A stretch of DNA of 64,000 nucleotides, taken from the NCBI GenBank assembly GCA_019420945.1, contig JAHZGF010000017.1, forward strand, positions 159,670 through 223,669, read 5' to 3'. This DNA is from Clostridiales bacterium. GTDB taxonomy: Bacteria > Bacillota > Clostridia > Oscillospirales > Oscillospiraceae. Of the stretch, positions 26,929-35,535 are shown piece by piece (positions within the stretch are counted from its first letter, which is position 1; every line of letters begins with the position of its first letter). The notes under the pieces are model-generated. The model had not been told where the DNA came from, ran no database searches, and was given only the letters and a program-made list of their open reading frames with translations. A program made the translations under genes and the position numbers.

Positions 26929-27021
26929 TACCTTTTTCGAAAAAATTTTTGACCGGAGGGAATGATATTTTTATCGTCACTATCCTGGCATTTTTCTCTG
27001 ATTCCCGGGCAGTTACACCCT

Positions 27022-28305
27022 TCAAATGTTCCAGTTTTGATGACCTGTCTGCTCCGTTTCATGGGTCAGGAACCATAAAAAGCAGCTTAACTCCAGATTT
27101 AGCCGTGCCCGACGGTCTGAAAAGTCCACCCGGAACAGCTCGGAGATCCGATTGAGACGATAAGAGAGCGTATTCTTATGGATGGCCAGACCGGCGGCCG
27201 CGGCGTCCTTGTCCCCCAGGCAGATGCCATACTGGAACAAGGTTTGAAAATATTCGGTCTGATTTTCTTTATCGTAGTGCAAGATCTCAAACAGCACCGG
27301 ATTCAAAAAAGTTTCTACTTGCTCGGTCTCCAACACAGCCGCCAGCATGGGCAGGGGCATAAAGTCTCGGAATATTCCGTTTTTTCTCCCCTTCAGCCGT
27401 TCTGTCATCCGGGCGGTCAGCAGTGCCCGGCGATACTGGAGATAGAGATCCTCCATATCGCTGAAGGGATCGCTCAAACCGCTGACCAGGTCATACTGGC
27501 CAAAATACTCAAACAGCCACTTGACCAGGCCGTTGTTCTCCGGCCGGAGCTGCCCCTCTACGGCGTTGCGCTTGACCTCCCCCAACAGGGTCACTATGGT
27601 CTGATCATAAACCAGCACAACCACGTTGCGGAACCGCTGCTGGATCTGGGTTACTGCGTAGTCTGCGAAAGCCTTCTGGGAGGCCCTGGCTCCGATGGTG
27701 GTCACCATGATGCCATATTCCCCTTTGATCTCCTGCTTCAGCAGTTCCATGGCAGGCTGGCGCACTTGTGGCGGTGTGGCTGGGTCCAGCAGCACCTCCA
27801 GCTTTGCCTGGAGGGTGGCGGTCCAGCGATCCATCCCCGCCTGCCGATGCCGTAATTTCATAGACAGCAGACAGGCCAGCTTGCCTACAATTTCAAGATC
27901 TTCTGGTTGGAAGGGTTTTGCTCCCAGATATACGATGACGTGTCCCTGGACCTCATTTTGCCAGACCAGCTCCGCATATAGCCGGGGCAGCCGTTGGCAG
28001 ACACCGCTGTCGGCATAAAATGGCTCATAAAAGGCATTGCCCCCTGTCAGGTTTTCATCGAGGATTTGCCATTCCCGTTCCGCTTTAATGGCGCCATTGC
28101 GAATGCTCTCATCCAGAGCCGGCACGCCGGTCCCCTCTCGGGGCCACACGGAGCGGATATGAAACAGTTCGTCGGTCAGTAGTACCGGAACGCCAAAAAA
28201 CTCTGAAGCCGCCCGAACCAGCGGCTGTACTCCGTTTTGATCAATCACATCCAAAAAAAGTCGGCTGGCCTCGCCCACCCGGATGTCGCTTTTCCTTTCG
28301 TTCAC
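27022..28305 (-). CDS. CdaR/PucR-family transcriptional regulator
   Basis: 427-residue regulator. The C-terminus holds the PucR-type helix-turn-helix (AGLAIHKNTLSYRLNRISELF, about residues 373-393, shown in part), and the middle looks like the CdaR GGDEF-like domain. The N-terminal about 150 residues resemble a small-ligand sensing domain starting with LFLDVIDQNG. Such proteins usually activate neighbouring catabolic genes in response to a pathway metabolite. It is divergent from the aldehyde dehydrogenase and upstream of the thiolase, its probable targets. The effector is unknown. Confidence 0.85.
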   Translation of the reverse strand: MNERKSDIRVGEASRLFLDVIDQNGVQPLVRAASEFFGVPVLLTDELFHIRSVWPREGTGVPALDESIRNGAIKAEREWQILDENLTGGNAFYEPFYADSGVCQRLPRLYAELVWQNEVQGHVIVYLGAKPFQPEDLEIVGKLACLLSMKLRHRQAGMDRWTATLQAKLEVLLDPATPPQVRQPAMELLKQEIKGEYGIMVTTIGARASQKAFADYAVTQIQQRFRNVVVLVYDQTIVTLLGEVKRNAVEGQLRPENNGLVKWLFEYFGQYDLVSGLSDPFSDMEDLYLQYRRALLTARMTERLKGRKNGIFRDFMPLPMLAAVLETEQVETFLNPVLFEILHYDKENQTEYFQTLFQYGICLGDKDAAAAGLAIHKNTLSYRLNRISELFRVDFSDRRARLNLELSCFLWFLTHETEQTGHQNWNI

Positions 28306-28353
28306 TGGATCACACCTTCTATCTGTCTCCGGAGATATACCCCGTCATATTTC

Positions 28354-28375
28354 GTTGTTTACAGATATACACAAC
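28354..28375. promoter_or_regulatory. Imperfect palindrome in the regulator/ALDH intergenic region
   Basis: GTTGT (28354-28358) and ACAAC (28371-28375) flank a 12-base AT-rich centre. The arms share the TTGT/ACAA theme of the stronger palindrome next to it, consistent with a second regulator-binding site. Confidence 0.4.
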
Positions 28376-28408
28376 AAAGCTCCCGCTTTATTTTATCACA
28401 GGCTGAAG

Positions 28409-28440
28409 GGAAATTCTTGTGTTTCTACACAAGAATTTCC
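28409..28440. promoter_or_regulatory. Perfect 13-bp inverted repeat, probable regulator operator
   Basis: GGAAATTCTTGTG and CACAAGAATTTCC around TTTCTA lie between the CdaR/PucR-type gene and the aldehyde dehydrogenase, about 45 bases upstream of the dehydrogenase -10. There is no T tract, so an operator is more likely than a terminator. Confidence 0.7.
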
Positions 28441-28485
28441 TTTTCTTTTGTTCGCGCAAACAAGAAAACTGACAGGCTGTGGTCT

Positions 28486-28491
28486 TATAAT
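28486..28491 (+). promoter_or_regulatory. -10 element of the aldehyde dehydrogenase promoter
   Basis: TATAAT without a recognisable -35 at the right distance. Together with the upstream palindromes this is the pattern of an activator-dependent promoter. Confidence 0.55.
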
Positions 28492-28525
28492 GCAGCCATC
28501 AACCAAACAAACAGGAGGCATGGAT

Positions 28526-30010
28526 ATGGATTGCAAGTTGAAAGAACGTTATAACCTCTACATTGGCGGCAAATGGGTTCCCGCCTCTGACGGCGGCGTT
28601 TTCACCACCACCAACCCCGCCAACGGCCAGCCTCTGGCCCAGTGCGCTGAGGCAACACAGGCCGATGTGGACGCAGCGGTAAAGGCCGCCTGGGCCGCTT
28701 ATCCTGGATGGAAGGCCGTCTCCCCCAGCCAGCGGGCGGACATCTTGATGAAAATCGCCGACCGGATTGACGCCAACGCTCAGCTGTTGGCTCAGGTGGA
28801 GAGTATGGACAACGGCAAACCCATCCGGGAGACTTCCGCCATTGATGTGCCCTACTCCTCCGACCACTTTCGTTACTACGCCGGCGCCATCCGCACTACC
28901 GAGGGTTCCGCCAGTATGCTGGACGGCAATTTTATGAGTCTGGTGCTCCGAGAGCCACTGGGCGTCGTGGGTCAGATTGTCCCCTGGAACTTCCCCTTCC
29001 TGATGGCCGCCTGGAAGCTGGCCCCGGCTCTGGCCGCCGGTAACTGCGTGGTCTTCAAACCCTCCTCCGTCACGCCCCTGAGCGTGCTGGTCTTTATGGA
29101 GCTCATTGAGGATCTGCTCCCCGCCGGCGTGGTCAACATTGTCACCGGTGCCGGCAGCAAGTCCGGCCAGTACATTCTGGATCATCCTGGCTTCCGGAAA
29201 TTGGCCTTTACCGGCTCCACTGAAGTGGGTGTCAGCGTGGCCAAGGCCGCCGCGGATCGGCTTATCCCCGCCACCCTGGAGCTGGGCGGAAAGAGTGCCA
29301 ACATCTACTTTGACGACTGCCAGTGGGATATGGCCATTGACGGCCTGCAGCTGGGTATTCTCTTCAACCAGGGTCAGGTCTGCTGCGCCGGCAGCCGGGT
29401 CTTTGTCCAGGAGGGTATCTACGACAAGTTCGTAGAAGCCGCCGTGGACGCCTTCAGCAAGGTTCAGGTGGGCGATCCCCTGGATCCTAACACCCAGATG
29501 GGCTCCCAGATCAACGAGGGCCAGGTCCGCAAGATTCTGAAATACATCGACATTGCCAAGGAAGAGGGTGCCACCATCGCCTGCGGCGGCGAGCGTTACA
29601 CCGAGGGTGAATGCGCCAACGGCTGCTTTATGCAGCCCACTCTGATCACCAACGTCACCAATGACATGCGGGTGGCCCAGGAGGAAATCTTCGGGCCGGT
29701 GGCTGTGGTCATTAAATTCAAGACCGAAGAAGAGGTCATTGCCATGGCCAATGACTCCACCTATGGCCTGGGCGGCGCCGTCTGGACCCGGGATCTCAAC
29801 CGGGCCCTCCGAGTGGCCCAGTCCATCGAGACCGGCCGCATGTGGGTCAACACCTACAACCAGATCCCCGCCGGTGCTCCCTTTGGTGGCTACAAGCGTT
29901 CCGGCATCGGTCGCGAGAATGATCTGAGCATTCTGGACGCTTACTCCCAGAAAAGGAACATCATGATTAACCTCAACGAAACTCCCAGCGGATTCTATCC
30001 CGCCAAGTAA
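28526..30010 (+). CDS. NAD(P)-dependent aldehyde dehydrogenase
   Basis: 494-residue enzyme of the ALDH superfamily oxidising an aldehyde to the acid. The cofactor loop FTGSTEVG, the general-base glutamate (about residue 252) in LELGGKSAN, the catalytic cysteine (about residue 286) in NQGQVCCAGSR and the C-terminal PFGGYKRSGIGRE are all present. ATG at 28526 lies seven bases after AGGAGG; the ATG two codons earlier is too close. It resembles betaine/4-aminobutyraldehyde-type enzymes but substrate cannot be fixed. Control by the divergent CdaR/PucR-type protein is likely. Confidence 0.93.
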   Translation: MDCKLKERYNLYIGGKWVPASDGGVFTTTNPANGQPLAQCAEATQADVDAAVKAAWAAYPGWKAVSPSQRADILMKIADRIDANAQLLAQVESMDNGKPIRETSAIDVPYSSDHFRYYAGAIRTTEGSASMLDGNFMSLVLREPLGVVGQIVPWNFPFLMAAWKLAPALAAGNCVVFKPSSVTPLSVLVFMELIEDLLPAGVVNIVTGAGSKSGQYILDHPGFRKLAFTGSTEVGVSVAKAAADRLIPATLELGGKSANIYFDDCQWDMAIDGLQLGILFNQGQVCCAGSRVFVQEGIYDKFVEAAVDAFSKVQVGDPLDPNTQMGSQINEGQVRKILKYIDIAKEEGATIACGGERYTEGECANGCFMQPTLITNVTNDMRVAQEEIFGPVAVVIKFKTEEEVIAMANDSTYGLGGAVWTRDLNRALRVAQSIETGRMWVNTYNQIPAGAPFGGYKRSGIGRENDLSILDAYSQKRNIMINLNETPSGFYPAK

Positions 30011-30036
30011 CATACTTCTTCCCTCTTATAAACAGA

Positions 30037-30080
30037 AAGCGCCGCCCTTCCACATATGCGGAAGGGCGGCGCTTCAATTT
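30037..30080. terminator. Bidirectional terminator between aldehyde dehydrogenase and yebC
   Basis: Perfect 15-bp stem AAGCGCCGCCCTTCC / GGAAGGGCGGCGCTT with an 8-base loop, followed by CAATTT on the plus strand and TCTGTTT on the minus strand. Confidence 0.85.
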
Positions 30081-30107
30081 ATGTTCAAATAAATCGGCAA
30101 AAGGAAC

Positions 30108-30851
30108 TTAGTCCTCGCTGTCCTGCTCCCAGTTGTGCCAGACGTTCTGGACGTCGTCGTCCTCCTCCAGCAACTCGATGAGCTTGGTCATGTTCTTGAT
30201 ATCCTGCTCAGAGGTGAGCTTGATATAGTTCTGGGGCACCATTTCGATCTGGGCGCTGACAAAGGTATAGCCCTTGGCTTCCAGAGCGGTGTTGACCTCG
30301 TTGAACACGTCAGGATCGGTGTAGACAGTGAACACGTCACCCTCATTCTTCAGATCATCGGCGCCGGCCTCCAGAGCGTCCATCATAACGGTGTCCTCGT
30401 CCAGCTCGCCCTCCTCGTTATCGATGACAATGACGCCCTTGCGGTCAAAGGACCAGGAGACGCAGCCGGCAGCGCCCAGGTTGCCGTTGTACTTGTCAAA
30501 CAGGTGGCGGACATTGGGAGCGGTACGGTTGCGGTTGTCGGTCAGGGTCTCCACAATGACGGCTACGCCGGAGGGACCATAGCCCTCATAGGTCAGAGCC
30601 TCGTAGTTGTCGGTGCTGCCGGTGCCCAGAGCCTTCTCAATGGTGCGCTTGATGTTGTCGTTGGGCATATTGGCGGCCTTGGCCTTGGCAATGATGGTAG
30701 CCAGCCGGGAGTTGTTCTTGGGGTCGCCGCTGCCGCCCTGCTTGACGGCCACAATCATCTCTTTGGCGATCTTGGTGAAGGTGGCGGAACGCTTGGCGTC
30801 AGTCGCACCCTTGGTCTTCTGAATATTATGCCACTTGGAATGTCCAGACAT
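30108..30851 (-). CDS. yebC: YebC/PmpR family protein
   Basis: 247-residue YebC family member starting MSGHSKWHNIQKTKGATDAKR, the invariant N-terminus (shown in part). Family members were described as DNA-binding regulators; more recent work links them to translation of difficult proline runs. The C-terminal TKLIELLEEDDDVQNVWHN is diagnostic. Monocistronic with its own promoter (30889-30917) and AGGAGG site. Cytoplasmic. Confidence 0.96.
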   Translation of the reverse strand: MSGHSKWHNIQKTKGATDAKRSATFTKIAKEMIVAVKQGGSGDPKNNSRLATIIAKAKAANMPNDNIKRTIEKALGTGSTDNYEALTYEGYGPSGVAVIVETLTDNRNRTAPNVRHLFDKYNGNLGAAGCVSWSFDRKGVIVIDNEEGELDEDTVMMDALEAGADDLKNEGDVFTVYTDPDVFNEVNTALEAKGYTFVSAQIEMVPQNYIKLTSEQDIKNMTKLIELLEEDDDVQNVWHNWEQDSED

Positions 30852-30888
30852 GGGTCATCCTCCTAAAATAAAATTACATAACATTAAA

Positions 30889-30917
30889 TATATAGCACAA
30901 TTCCCCTTATCTTGCAA
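30889..30917 (-). promoter_or_regulatory. Promoter of yebC
   Basis: Minus strand TTGCAA (30917-30912), 17-bp spacer, TATATA (30894-30889). Confidence 0.75.
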
Positions 30918-30974
30918 GCCATTTCCCGTCCTGTTTCCGAAGATCTGAGGAAAAACTCGAAAAAAACGGCAATT

Positions 30975-31655
30975 TCAGCCCAGGTGGGCCAATAAAAAAG
31001 CCTCCGCCTTCTCCAGCGCTTTTTTTCGTTCGCTGTCCTCGGCTTTGGCGGACCTAGATAGCCCCACCAGCTGGGCCCGGGTGCGCTTCAGCAGCCAGGC
31101 CAGGTATCCCTGCCGTTCCGGCTGCTCCACCCAGGTGTCCGGACGGCCGGCCATGGCCTCCCCGGGACTCAGGGGAGCCATCTCGCCCCCCTCCACCAGC
31201 AGGATGGGATACCAGCGCTCCCCTTCCCGCACCACCTGCTCTGAGCAGATGCGCCAGCCGTGATCGGCCAAAAAACGGCGCAGTACATCCTGTGTGCTCT
31301 GGGGCTGCAAAATGAGCCGTTTCCCCTCTCGGGTCCAGCTGGCCCGGGACAACACCCCGGCCATGGTCTCGCCCCCCATACCGGCAATGGTGATGGTGTC
31401 GCACTCTGAGGCGGAAATGGCCTGCAGCCCGTCGCAGAGTCGGAGATCCAGGTGGCCCGTCAGGCCGTATTCCTCCGCTGTCCGCCGGGCGTGGTCCAGA
31501 GGGCCGGATCGGATATCTGCGGCGATGGCCGAGTCGATACGCCCGTTCAGAATCAGCCAGACGGGCAGATAGGCATGGTCGGTGCCCACGTCTGCCAACC
31601 GAGTTCCCTGGGGCACCAAGGCGGCTACCGCCGCCAATCGGGGTGATAGTTCCAA
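30975..31655 (-). CDS. trmK: tRNA (adenine(22)-N(1))-methyltransferase TrmK
   Basis: 226-residue SAM-dependent methyltransferase that makes m1A22 in bacterial tRNAs. The SAM loop LADVGTDHAYLPVWL is near the N-terminus and the family block TITIAGMGGETM follows near residue 95. Two starts compete: an ATG at 31661 directly abuts GGAGG (no spacing), while a TTG at 31655 lies six bases from it and gives the usual MELSPRL start, so I use the TTG. It lies 66 bp after a DUF1858 gene and is probably read from that promoter. Confidence 0.9.
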   Translation of the reverse strand: MELSPRLAAVAALVPQGTRLADVGTDHAYLPVWLILNGRIDSAIAADIRSGPLDHARRTAEEYGLTGHLDLRLCDGLQAISASECDTITIAGMGGETMAGVLSRASWTREGKRLILQPQSTQDVLRRFLADHGWRICSEQVVREGERWYPILLVEGGEMAPLSPGEAMAGRPDTWVEQPERQGYLAWLLKRTRAQLVGLSRSAKAEDSERKKALEKAEAFLLAHLG

Positions 31656-31721
31656 AGTCATCCTCCATAAAAAACAGGAGAAGGCAGCGCAGTACGCCGC
31701 CTTCTCTTCAGACTGTAACAA

Positions 31722-31922
31722 TCAGTCCTTGACCATCTTGTTCAGCTCTTCCAGCAGAGCGTCGGGATCCACACCGTGCACCATGCAGGCCTCCTCAACG
31801 GTCTCGCCGCGGGAAGAGGGGCAGCCCAGGCAATGCATGCCGATGGACAGGAACAGAGGGGCGGTCTCAGGGGCGATGTCCAGAATGTCGCCGATGATGG
31901 TGGTCTTCTCAATTTTAGCCAT
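31722..31922 (-). CDS. DUF1858 domain protein (hybrid-cluster-protein-associated redox disulfide type)
   Basis: 66-residue protein matching the DUF1858/TIGR03980 family. It has a helical domain and a Cys pair in HCLGCPSSRGETVEEAC (Cys 31 and 34, plus one later Cys), proposed to be redox active. The closing VDPDALLEELN segment is typical. Function is unknown; homologues occur beside hybrid cluster proteins, which are not seen here. It has a near-consensus promoter and AGGAGG nine bases before the ATG, so it is probably well expressed. Confidence 0.88.
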   Translation of the reverse strand: MAKIEKTTIIGDILDIAPETAPLFLSIGMHCLGCPSSRGETVEEACMVHGVDPDALLEELNKMVKD

Positions 31923-31952
31923 AAAAAACAGCCTCCTAACTAGACTAGGGTT

Positions 31953-31981
31953 ATTATACCCAGAGAAAAGCCTATTTTCAA
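31953..31981 (-). promoter_or_regulatory. Promoter of the DUF1858-trmK unit
   Basis: Minus strand TTGAAA (31981-31976), 17-bp spacer, TATAAT (31958-31953). Confidence 0.88.
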
Positions 31982-32062
31982 GTCAAACCGCAAAAAAATG
32001 ACACTGGAATGCCTTTGAAATCACAGACAAAGCAACCGTCTCCCGTGCTCTGATCCAACATA

Positions 32063-32096
32063 TAAAAAAGGGACATCCTCCGGACGTCCCTTTTTA
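32063..32096 (-). terminator. Terminator after sigH and the zinc-ribbon gene
   Basis: A-rich/T-rich flanks around GGGAC...GTCCC with an inner CC/GG pair. T5-6 tracts occur on both strands; it lies about 20 bp past the zinc-ribbon gene stop. Confidence 0.8.
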
Positions 32097-32115
32097 TGTG
32101 TTGAATTGTGGTCAA

Positions 32116-32394
32116 TCAGCCCTGCTCACGCATACGGGAGAAGCACTCGCTGCAGTAAACAGGCCGATCAGACTTGGGCTCAAAGGGCACGCGGGCTTCG
32201 CCGCCGCACATGGCACAAGTAGCGGTAAAGTACTCACGGGGGCCGCGGGCCGCGTTCTTGCGGGCATCACGGCAGGGCTTGCAGCGCTGAGGCTCATTCT
32301 GGAAGCCGCGCTCAGCATAGAATTCCTGCTCGCCGGCAGTGAATACGAACTCTTTTCCGCATTCCTTGCACACAAGAGTCTTGTCTTCAAACAT
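32116..32394 (-). CDS. Double zinc-ribbon protein
   Basis: 92-residue protein with paired CxxC motifs: CKECG (Cys 9 and 12) with CKPC further on, then CAMCGG with CSECF near the C-terminus, so two treble-clef/zinc-ribbon folds. FTAGEQEFYAERGF between them is the zf-trcl-type probable zinc-binding domain. Start ATG at 32394 has GAGAGGG upstream. It lies 55 bp after sigH and ends at a terminator, so it is co-transcribed with that sigma factor. Function is unknown; DNA/RNA or protein binding is likely. Confidence 0.85.
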   Translation of the reverse strand: MFEDKTLVCKECGKEFVFTAGEQEFYAERGFQNEPQRCKPCRDARKNAARGPREYFTATCAMCGGEARVPFEPKSDRPVYCSECFSRMREQG

Positions 32395-32449
32395 TTTTTT
32401 ACCCTCTCTTTTTGACGAAAATTCTGCCCGAAGGCATTGGTATATGCGA

Positions 32450-33082
32450 TCAGCGTTGGCTGGATTCGCCCTGTTCAGATTGCCGCGCAATCTTGCGCCG
32501 AATGCGCTGCACGGCGTTGTCCACTGATTTCAGCGGACGATTACACTTGGATGCGATCTCCGAATAGGACAAACCGCTGAGATAGAGACGGAGAATCCTG
32601 GTTTCTAGGGGAGAAAGCTGGCTATAAATGCGATTCATGCGCTCCTGCATGTCTTCCCTGTGGATGAACAGTGCTTCAGGATTGCCCTGGCGCTGATCGA
32701 CCGTTCTTCTCTCGTCACTATCGGTGCCGTCAAAAAGAGCTGAATCAAGGGGAACATAGCTGTTGAGCGGAGTATGCTTGTCACGGGAAGCCGCCTTAAC
32801 GGCGGAAAGCAGCCGATTTCGGATACATACCTCTGCATAGGCCCGGAAACTGACCCCGCGATCAGGATCGAATTCCCGAATGGCGGCCAATAGACCTACC
32901 ATTCCCTCCTGGACCAGATCCTCGCTGTCTCCTCCCATCAAAAACAAGGGACGAGCGCAGGCTCGAACCAGGCGACCAAATCGGAGTACCAATGCCTCTT
33001 CCGCGGCGCGGTCCCCAGATTTTGCCAAATGAGCCAATTCGGCATCGGAATGTTCTGCATAGAGTGCGGTCTGCTCTTTCAT
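32450..33082 (-). CDS. sigH: RNA polymerase sigma-70 family factor, SigH-like
   Basis: 210-residue alternative sigma factor. Region 2 has GDSEDLVQEGMVGLLAAIREFD (about residues 56-77, shown in part) and GVSFRAYAEVCIRNRL; region 4 has LSGLSYSEIASKCNRPLKSVDNAVQRIRRK with the helix-turn-helix. It matches the SigH/Spo0H group that switches cells into stationary phase and sporulation. ATG at 33082 is seven bases after GGAG. Its promoter at 33102-33129 is sigma-A-like. Confidence 0.92.
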   Translation of the reverse strand: MKEQTALYAEHSDAELAHLAKSGDRAAEEALVLRFGRLVRACARPLFLMGGDSEDLVQEGMVGLLAAIREFDPDRGVSFRAYAEVCIRNRLLSAVKAASRDKHTPLNSYVPLDSALFDGTDSDERRTVDQRQGNPEALFIHREDMQERMNRIYSQLSPLETRILRLYLSGLSYSEIASKCNRPLKSVDNAVQRIRRKIARQSEQGESSQR

Positions 33083-33101
33083 CATTTCACTCCACAAACT
33101 A

Positions 33102-33129
33102 ATATATCAGCCTTTCAAAAAAAGTCAAG
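33102..33129 (-). promoter_or_regulatory. Promoter of sigH
   Basis: Minus strand TTGACT (33129-33124), 16-bp spacer, TATATT (33107-33102), 19 bases upstream of the start codon. Confidence 0.75.
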
Positions 33130-33213
33130 TGTTTTTTATGCAAATGGTCATAATATTAACCGATGAAGCAACCAAATTTCATCAATTTTCACGGCAGCAC
33201 ACTAAAGTGAGAA

Positions 33214-34257
33214 TCAATCAAAGCTTTGTTGGCCAAAAAATGGGATATGCAGATGTTCATAGGCCTTCTTGGTCACACAACGCCCCCGGGGTGTACGGGT
33301 TAAAAATCCAGTCTGGAGAAGATAGGGCTCATAGACGTCCTCCAGGGTAATGGCCTCCTCATTGATGGTGGCCGCCAGGGTTTCTAGGCCCACAGGGCCG
33401 CCGCCGTAGTTCTCGATGATAGAGGTCAGCATCCGCCGGTCCACATTGTCCAGCCCCATGTAATCCACCTCCAGGGCCTCCAAGGCCCGATCCGCCACCT
33501 CCCGGGTGATGACGCCACCGGCCATAACCTGGGCAAAATCACGGACACGGCGAAGCATCCGGTTGGCAATACGAGGGGTACCCCGGGATCGACGGGCAAT
33601 TTCCATGGCCCCCTCCTCTTCGATGGGCACATTCAGGATGCCGGCGGATCTGGTCACAATTCGGCACAGCTCCTCTGGGGTGTAGAGCTCCAGCCGCAGG
33701 GTGACTCCAAACCGATCCCGCAGTGGCGCCGACAAGGAGCCCGCCCGGGTGGTGGCCCCAATCAGGGTAAACCGGGGCAAATCCAGCCGGATGGAGTTGG
33801 CAGAGGGGCCTTTGCCAATGATAATGTCAATCGCATAATCCTCCATAGCCGGATAGAGAATCTCCTCCACCGATCGGTTGAGCCGGTGGATCTCATCCAC
33901 AAAGAGGATATCGTTTTCGTTCAGGTTGGTGAGCAGCGCCGCCAAATCACCGGGCTTTTCAATGGCAGGACCGGAGGTGATCCGAATATTGACCCCCATT
34001 TCATTGGCAATGATGCCGGAGAGAGTGGTTTTGCCCAGGCCCGGAGGTCCATAGAGCAGCACGTGGTCCAGAGGCTCCTGGCGCATCCTGGCCGCCTCGA
34101 TGAACACCTGCAAATTGCCCTTGGCCTTCTCCTGACCGATGTACTCCTTCAGCAGCTTGGGACGAAGCGAATACTCGTTCTCGTCCTCTAAGGTGCGGGA
34201 GGTGGTAAGCAGAGGCTGCTCGGCAGAAAAATCGTCATTGGAAAAATCAATGCTCAT
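33214..34257 (-). CDS. ruvB: Holliday junction branch migration ATPase RuvB
   Basis: 347-residue AAA+ motor with Walker A GPPGLGKTT, Walker B VDEIHR, sensor GATTRAG and a C-terminal winged helix with TRSAGI...RTPRGR. It forms hexameric rings that pump DNA through RuvA-bound Holliday junctions. Length and domain order are normal. It lies 10 bp after ruvA in the ruvCAB operon. Confidence 0.97.
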   Translation of the reverse strand: MSIDFSNDDFSAEQPLLTTSRTLEDENEYSLRPKLLKEYIGQEKAKGNLQVFIEAARMRQEPLDHVLLYGPPGLGKTTLSGIIANEMGVNIRITSGPAIEKPGDLAALLTNLNENDILFVDEIHRLNRSVEEILYPAMEDYAIDIIIGKGPSANSIRLDLPRFTLIGATTRAGSLSAPLRDRFGVTLRLELYTPEELCRIVTRSAGILNVPIEEEGAMEIARRSRGTPRIANRMLRRVRDFAQVMAGGVITREVADRALEALEVDYMGLDNVDRRMLTSIIENYGGGPVGLETLAATINEEAITLEDVYEPYLLQTGFLTRTPRGRCVTKKAYEHLHIPFFGQQSFD

Positions 34258-34267
34258 AGAGAAACCC

Positions 34268-34879
34268 TCACTTTACGTTGGCAGCCAGTCCCCGCAGCGC
34301 AGCCCGAATGATTTGCTCCAGAGACAGGTTTTCCATATCAATGCCCCGCAGAGCGGTGTTGATCTCCTCCCGGGAGTACCCCAGCACTGCCAAAGCTGCA
34401 GCTGCCTCACTGGCTTTGTTCTCGGGGATTACAGTGACGCCGGTACCACCATAGCTCTCCCCTGCCGCAGCCACCTGGCCCTTGGCCAACTTGTCCTTCA
34501 GCTCTAAAATCACACGCTGGGCAATTTTCTTGCCCACACCTGGGGCACTGGTCAACGCCCGTTCATCCCCGGTGATGATGCTCATGGCCAGATTGGCCGG
34601 GGTGTTGGAGGACAAGATGGCAAGCCCCGCCTTGGGTCCCACGCCGGAAACACCGATCAGCAGCTGGAACAGGTGGAGCTCTTCGGTGGTAGAAAAGCCG
34701 TAAATGTCAAAAGCATCCTCTTTCACGTTGACATGGGTGAAGAGCTTTGCCTTTTCCCCCACATTGAGGGCAGCCAAGGTGTAAGCGGTGGTGCGACAGG
34801 CATAACCCACTCCACCACAGTCGATTACTGCCAAATAGGGCTCCTTATGGGCCACGGTACCATTGAGATAATAAAACAT
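34268..34879 (-). CDS. ruvA: Holliday junction DNA helicase subunit RuvA
   Basis: 203-residue protein that holds four-way junctions in a square-planar form. OB-fold domain I begins MFYYLNGTV, helix-hairpin-helix domain II has LLIGVSGVGPKAGLAIL and ALTSAPGVGKKIAQRVILELK, and a C-terminal three-helix domain contacts RuvB. AAGGA lies about 12 bases before the ATG. It follows ruvC by 18 bp. Confidence 0.96.
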   Translation of the reverse strand: MFYYLNGTVAHKEPYLAVIDCGGVGYACRTTAYTLAALNVGEKAKLFTHVNVKEDAFDIYGFSTTEELHLFQLLIGVSGVGPKAGLAILSSNTPANLAMSIITGDERALTSAPGVGKKIAQRVILELKDKLAKGQVAAAGESYGGTGVTVIPENKASEAAAALAVLGYSREEINTALRGIDMENLSLEQIIRAALRGLAANVK

Positions 34880-34897
34880 AGTGAAAACACGATCCTT

Positions 34898-35419
34898 TTA
34901 TCGGGTGGAATATTTGGTTGCGTCAAAAACTCGCTCGGTATTGAGCAGCGAAGTTGCCGCCCGGCTGTGGCAGATGGCGATGGCCAGAGCATCCGCCGCG
35001 TCATCAGGTCGGGGCAGTTTGTTCATGTGCAGCAGCCGCTGGGTCATCAGCATGACCTGTTTCTTTTCCGCTTTGCCGAAGCCTACCACAGCTTGTTTAA
35101 CCTGCATCGGGGTGTACTCAAAGATGGGTACCCCCATTTTTTCCGCAGCCAGCAGGATGACACCCCGACCATGGGCCACGGAAATGCCGGTGGTAATATT
35201 GGTGTTAAAGAACAGCTCCTCAATGGCCATTTCGTCCGGATGGAAGGTATGAATTAACTCCTCCATATCGTTTGAAATTTGGAGCAACCGGCTGGAGAGC
35301 GGAATGCCCGGCGGGGTGGTGATGGTCCCATACTGGATCAGCGTATTCTTTTGACGGCTGGCCTCAATGACGCCAAAGCCGATGGTGGCCACTCCCGGGT
35401 CGATTCCCAAAATAATCAT
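34898..35419 (-). CDS. ruvC: Crossover junction endodeoxyribonuclease RuvC
   Basis: 173-residue Holliday junction resolvase of the RNase H fold. The catalytic acidic residues are visible: Asp7 in GIDPGVATIGFG, Glu in AIEELFFNTN (about 68) and the C-terminal DDAADALAIAICH pair. ATG at 35419 is chosen with GGAGG upstream; the longer upstream frame overlaps the promoter. First gene of ruvCAB, read from the promoter at 35460-35488. Confidence 0.96.
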   Translation of the reverse strand: MIILGIDPGVATIGFGVIEASRQKNTLIQYGTITTPPGIPLSSRLLQISNDMEELIHTFHPDEMAIEELFFNTNITTGISVAHGRGVILLAAEKMGVPIFEYTPMQVKQAVVGFGKAEKKQVMLMTQRLLHMNKLPRPDDAADALAIAICHSRAATSLLNTERVFDATKYSTR

Positions 35420-35459
35420 GTGTTTCCTCCGCCCTGCAGGCATAGCAAGAGATATTAAA

Positions 35460-35488
35460 ATTATAGCACATTCGTTCCATAAAGGCAA
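35460..35488 (-). promoter_or_regulatory. Promoter of ruvCAB
   Basis: Minus strand TTGCCT (35488-35483), 17-bp spacer, TATAAT (35465-35460). No LexA-like box was recognised nearby. Confidence 0.78.
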
Positions 35489-35535
35489 AGAAAATTATCC
35501 CATTGTCACCTCTCTGGACTTTGGTGCAAAACCAA

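Noticed and set aside
28409..28440. Inverted repeat read as a transcription terminator of the regulator gene
   Set aside because: It lies upstream, not downstream, of both divergent genes and has no T tract.
28499..30013. 504-codon open frame on the minus strand opposite the aldehyde dehydrogenase
   Set aside because: Composition is Gly/His/Val-rich shadow sequence with no family motifs; the plus-strand ALDH has complete catalytic motifs and a ribosome binding site.
33129..33350. 73-codon open frame between sigH and ruvB
   Set aside because: Overlaps the sigH promoter and the end of ruvB, with no ribosome binding site.
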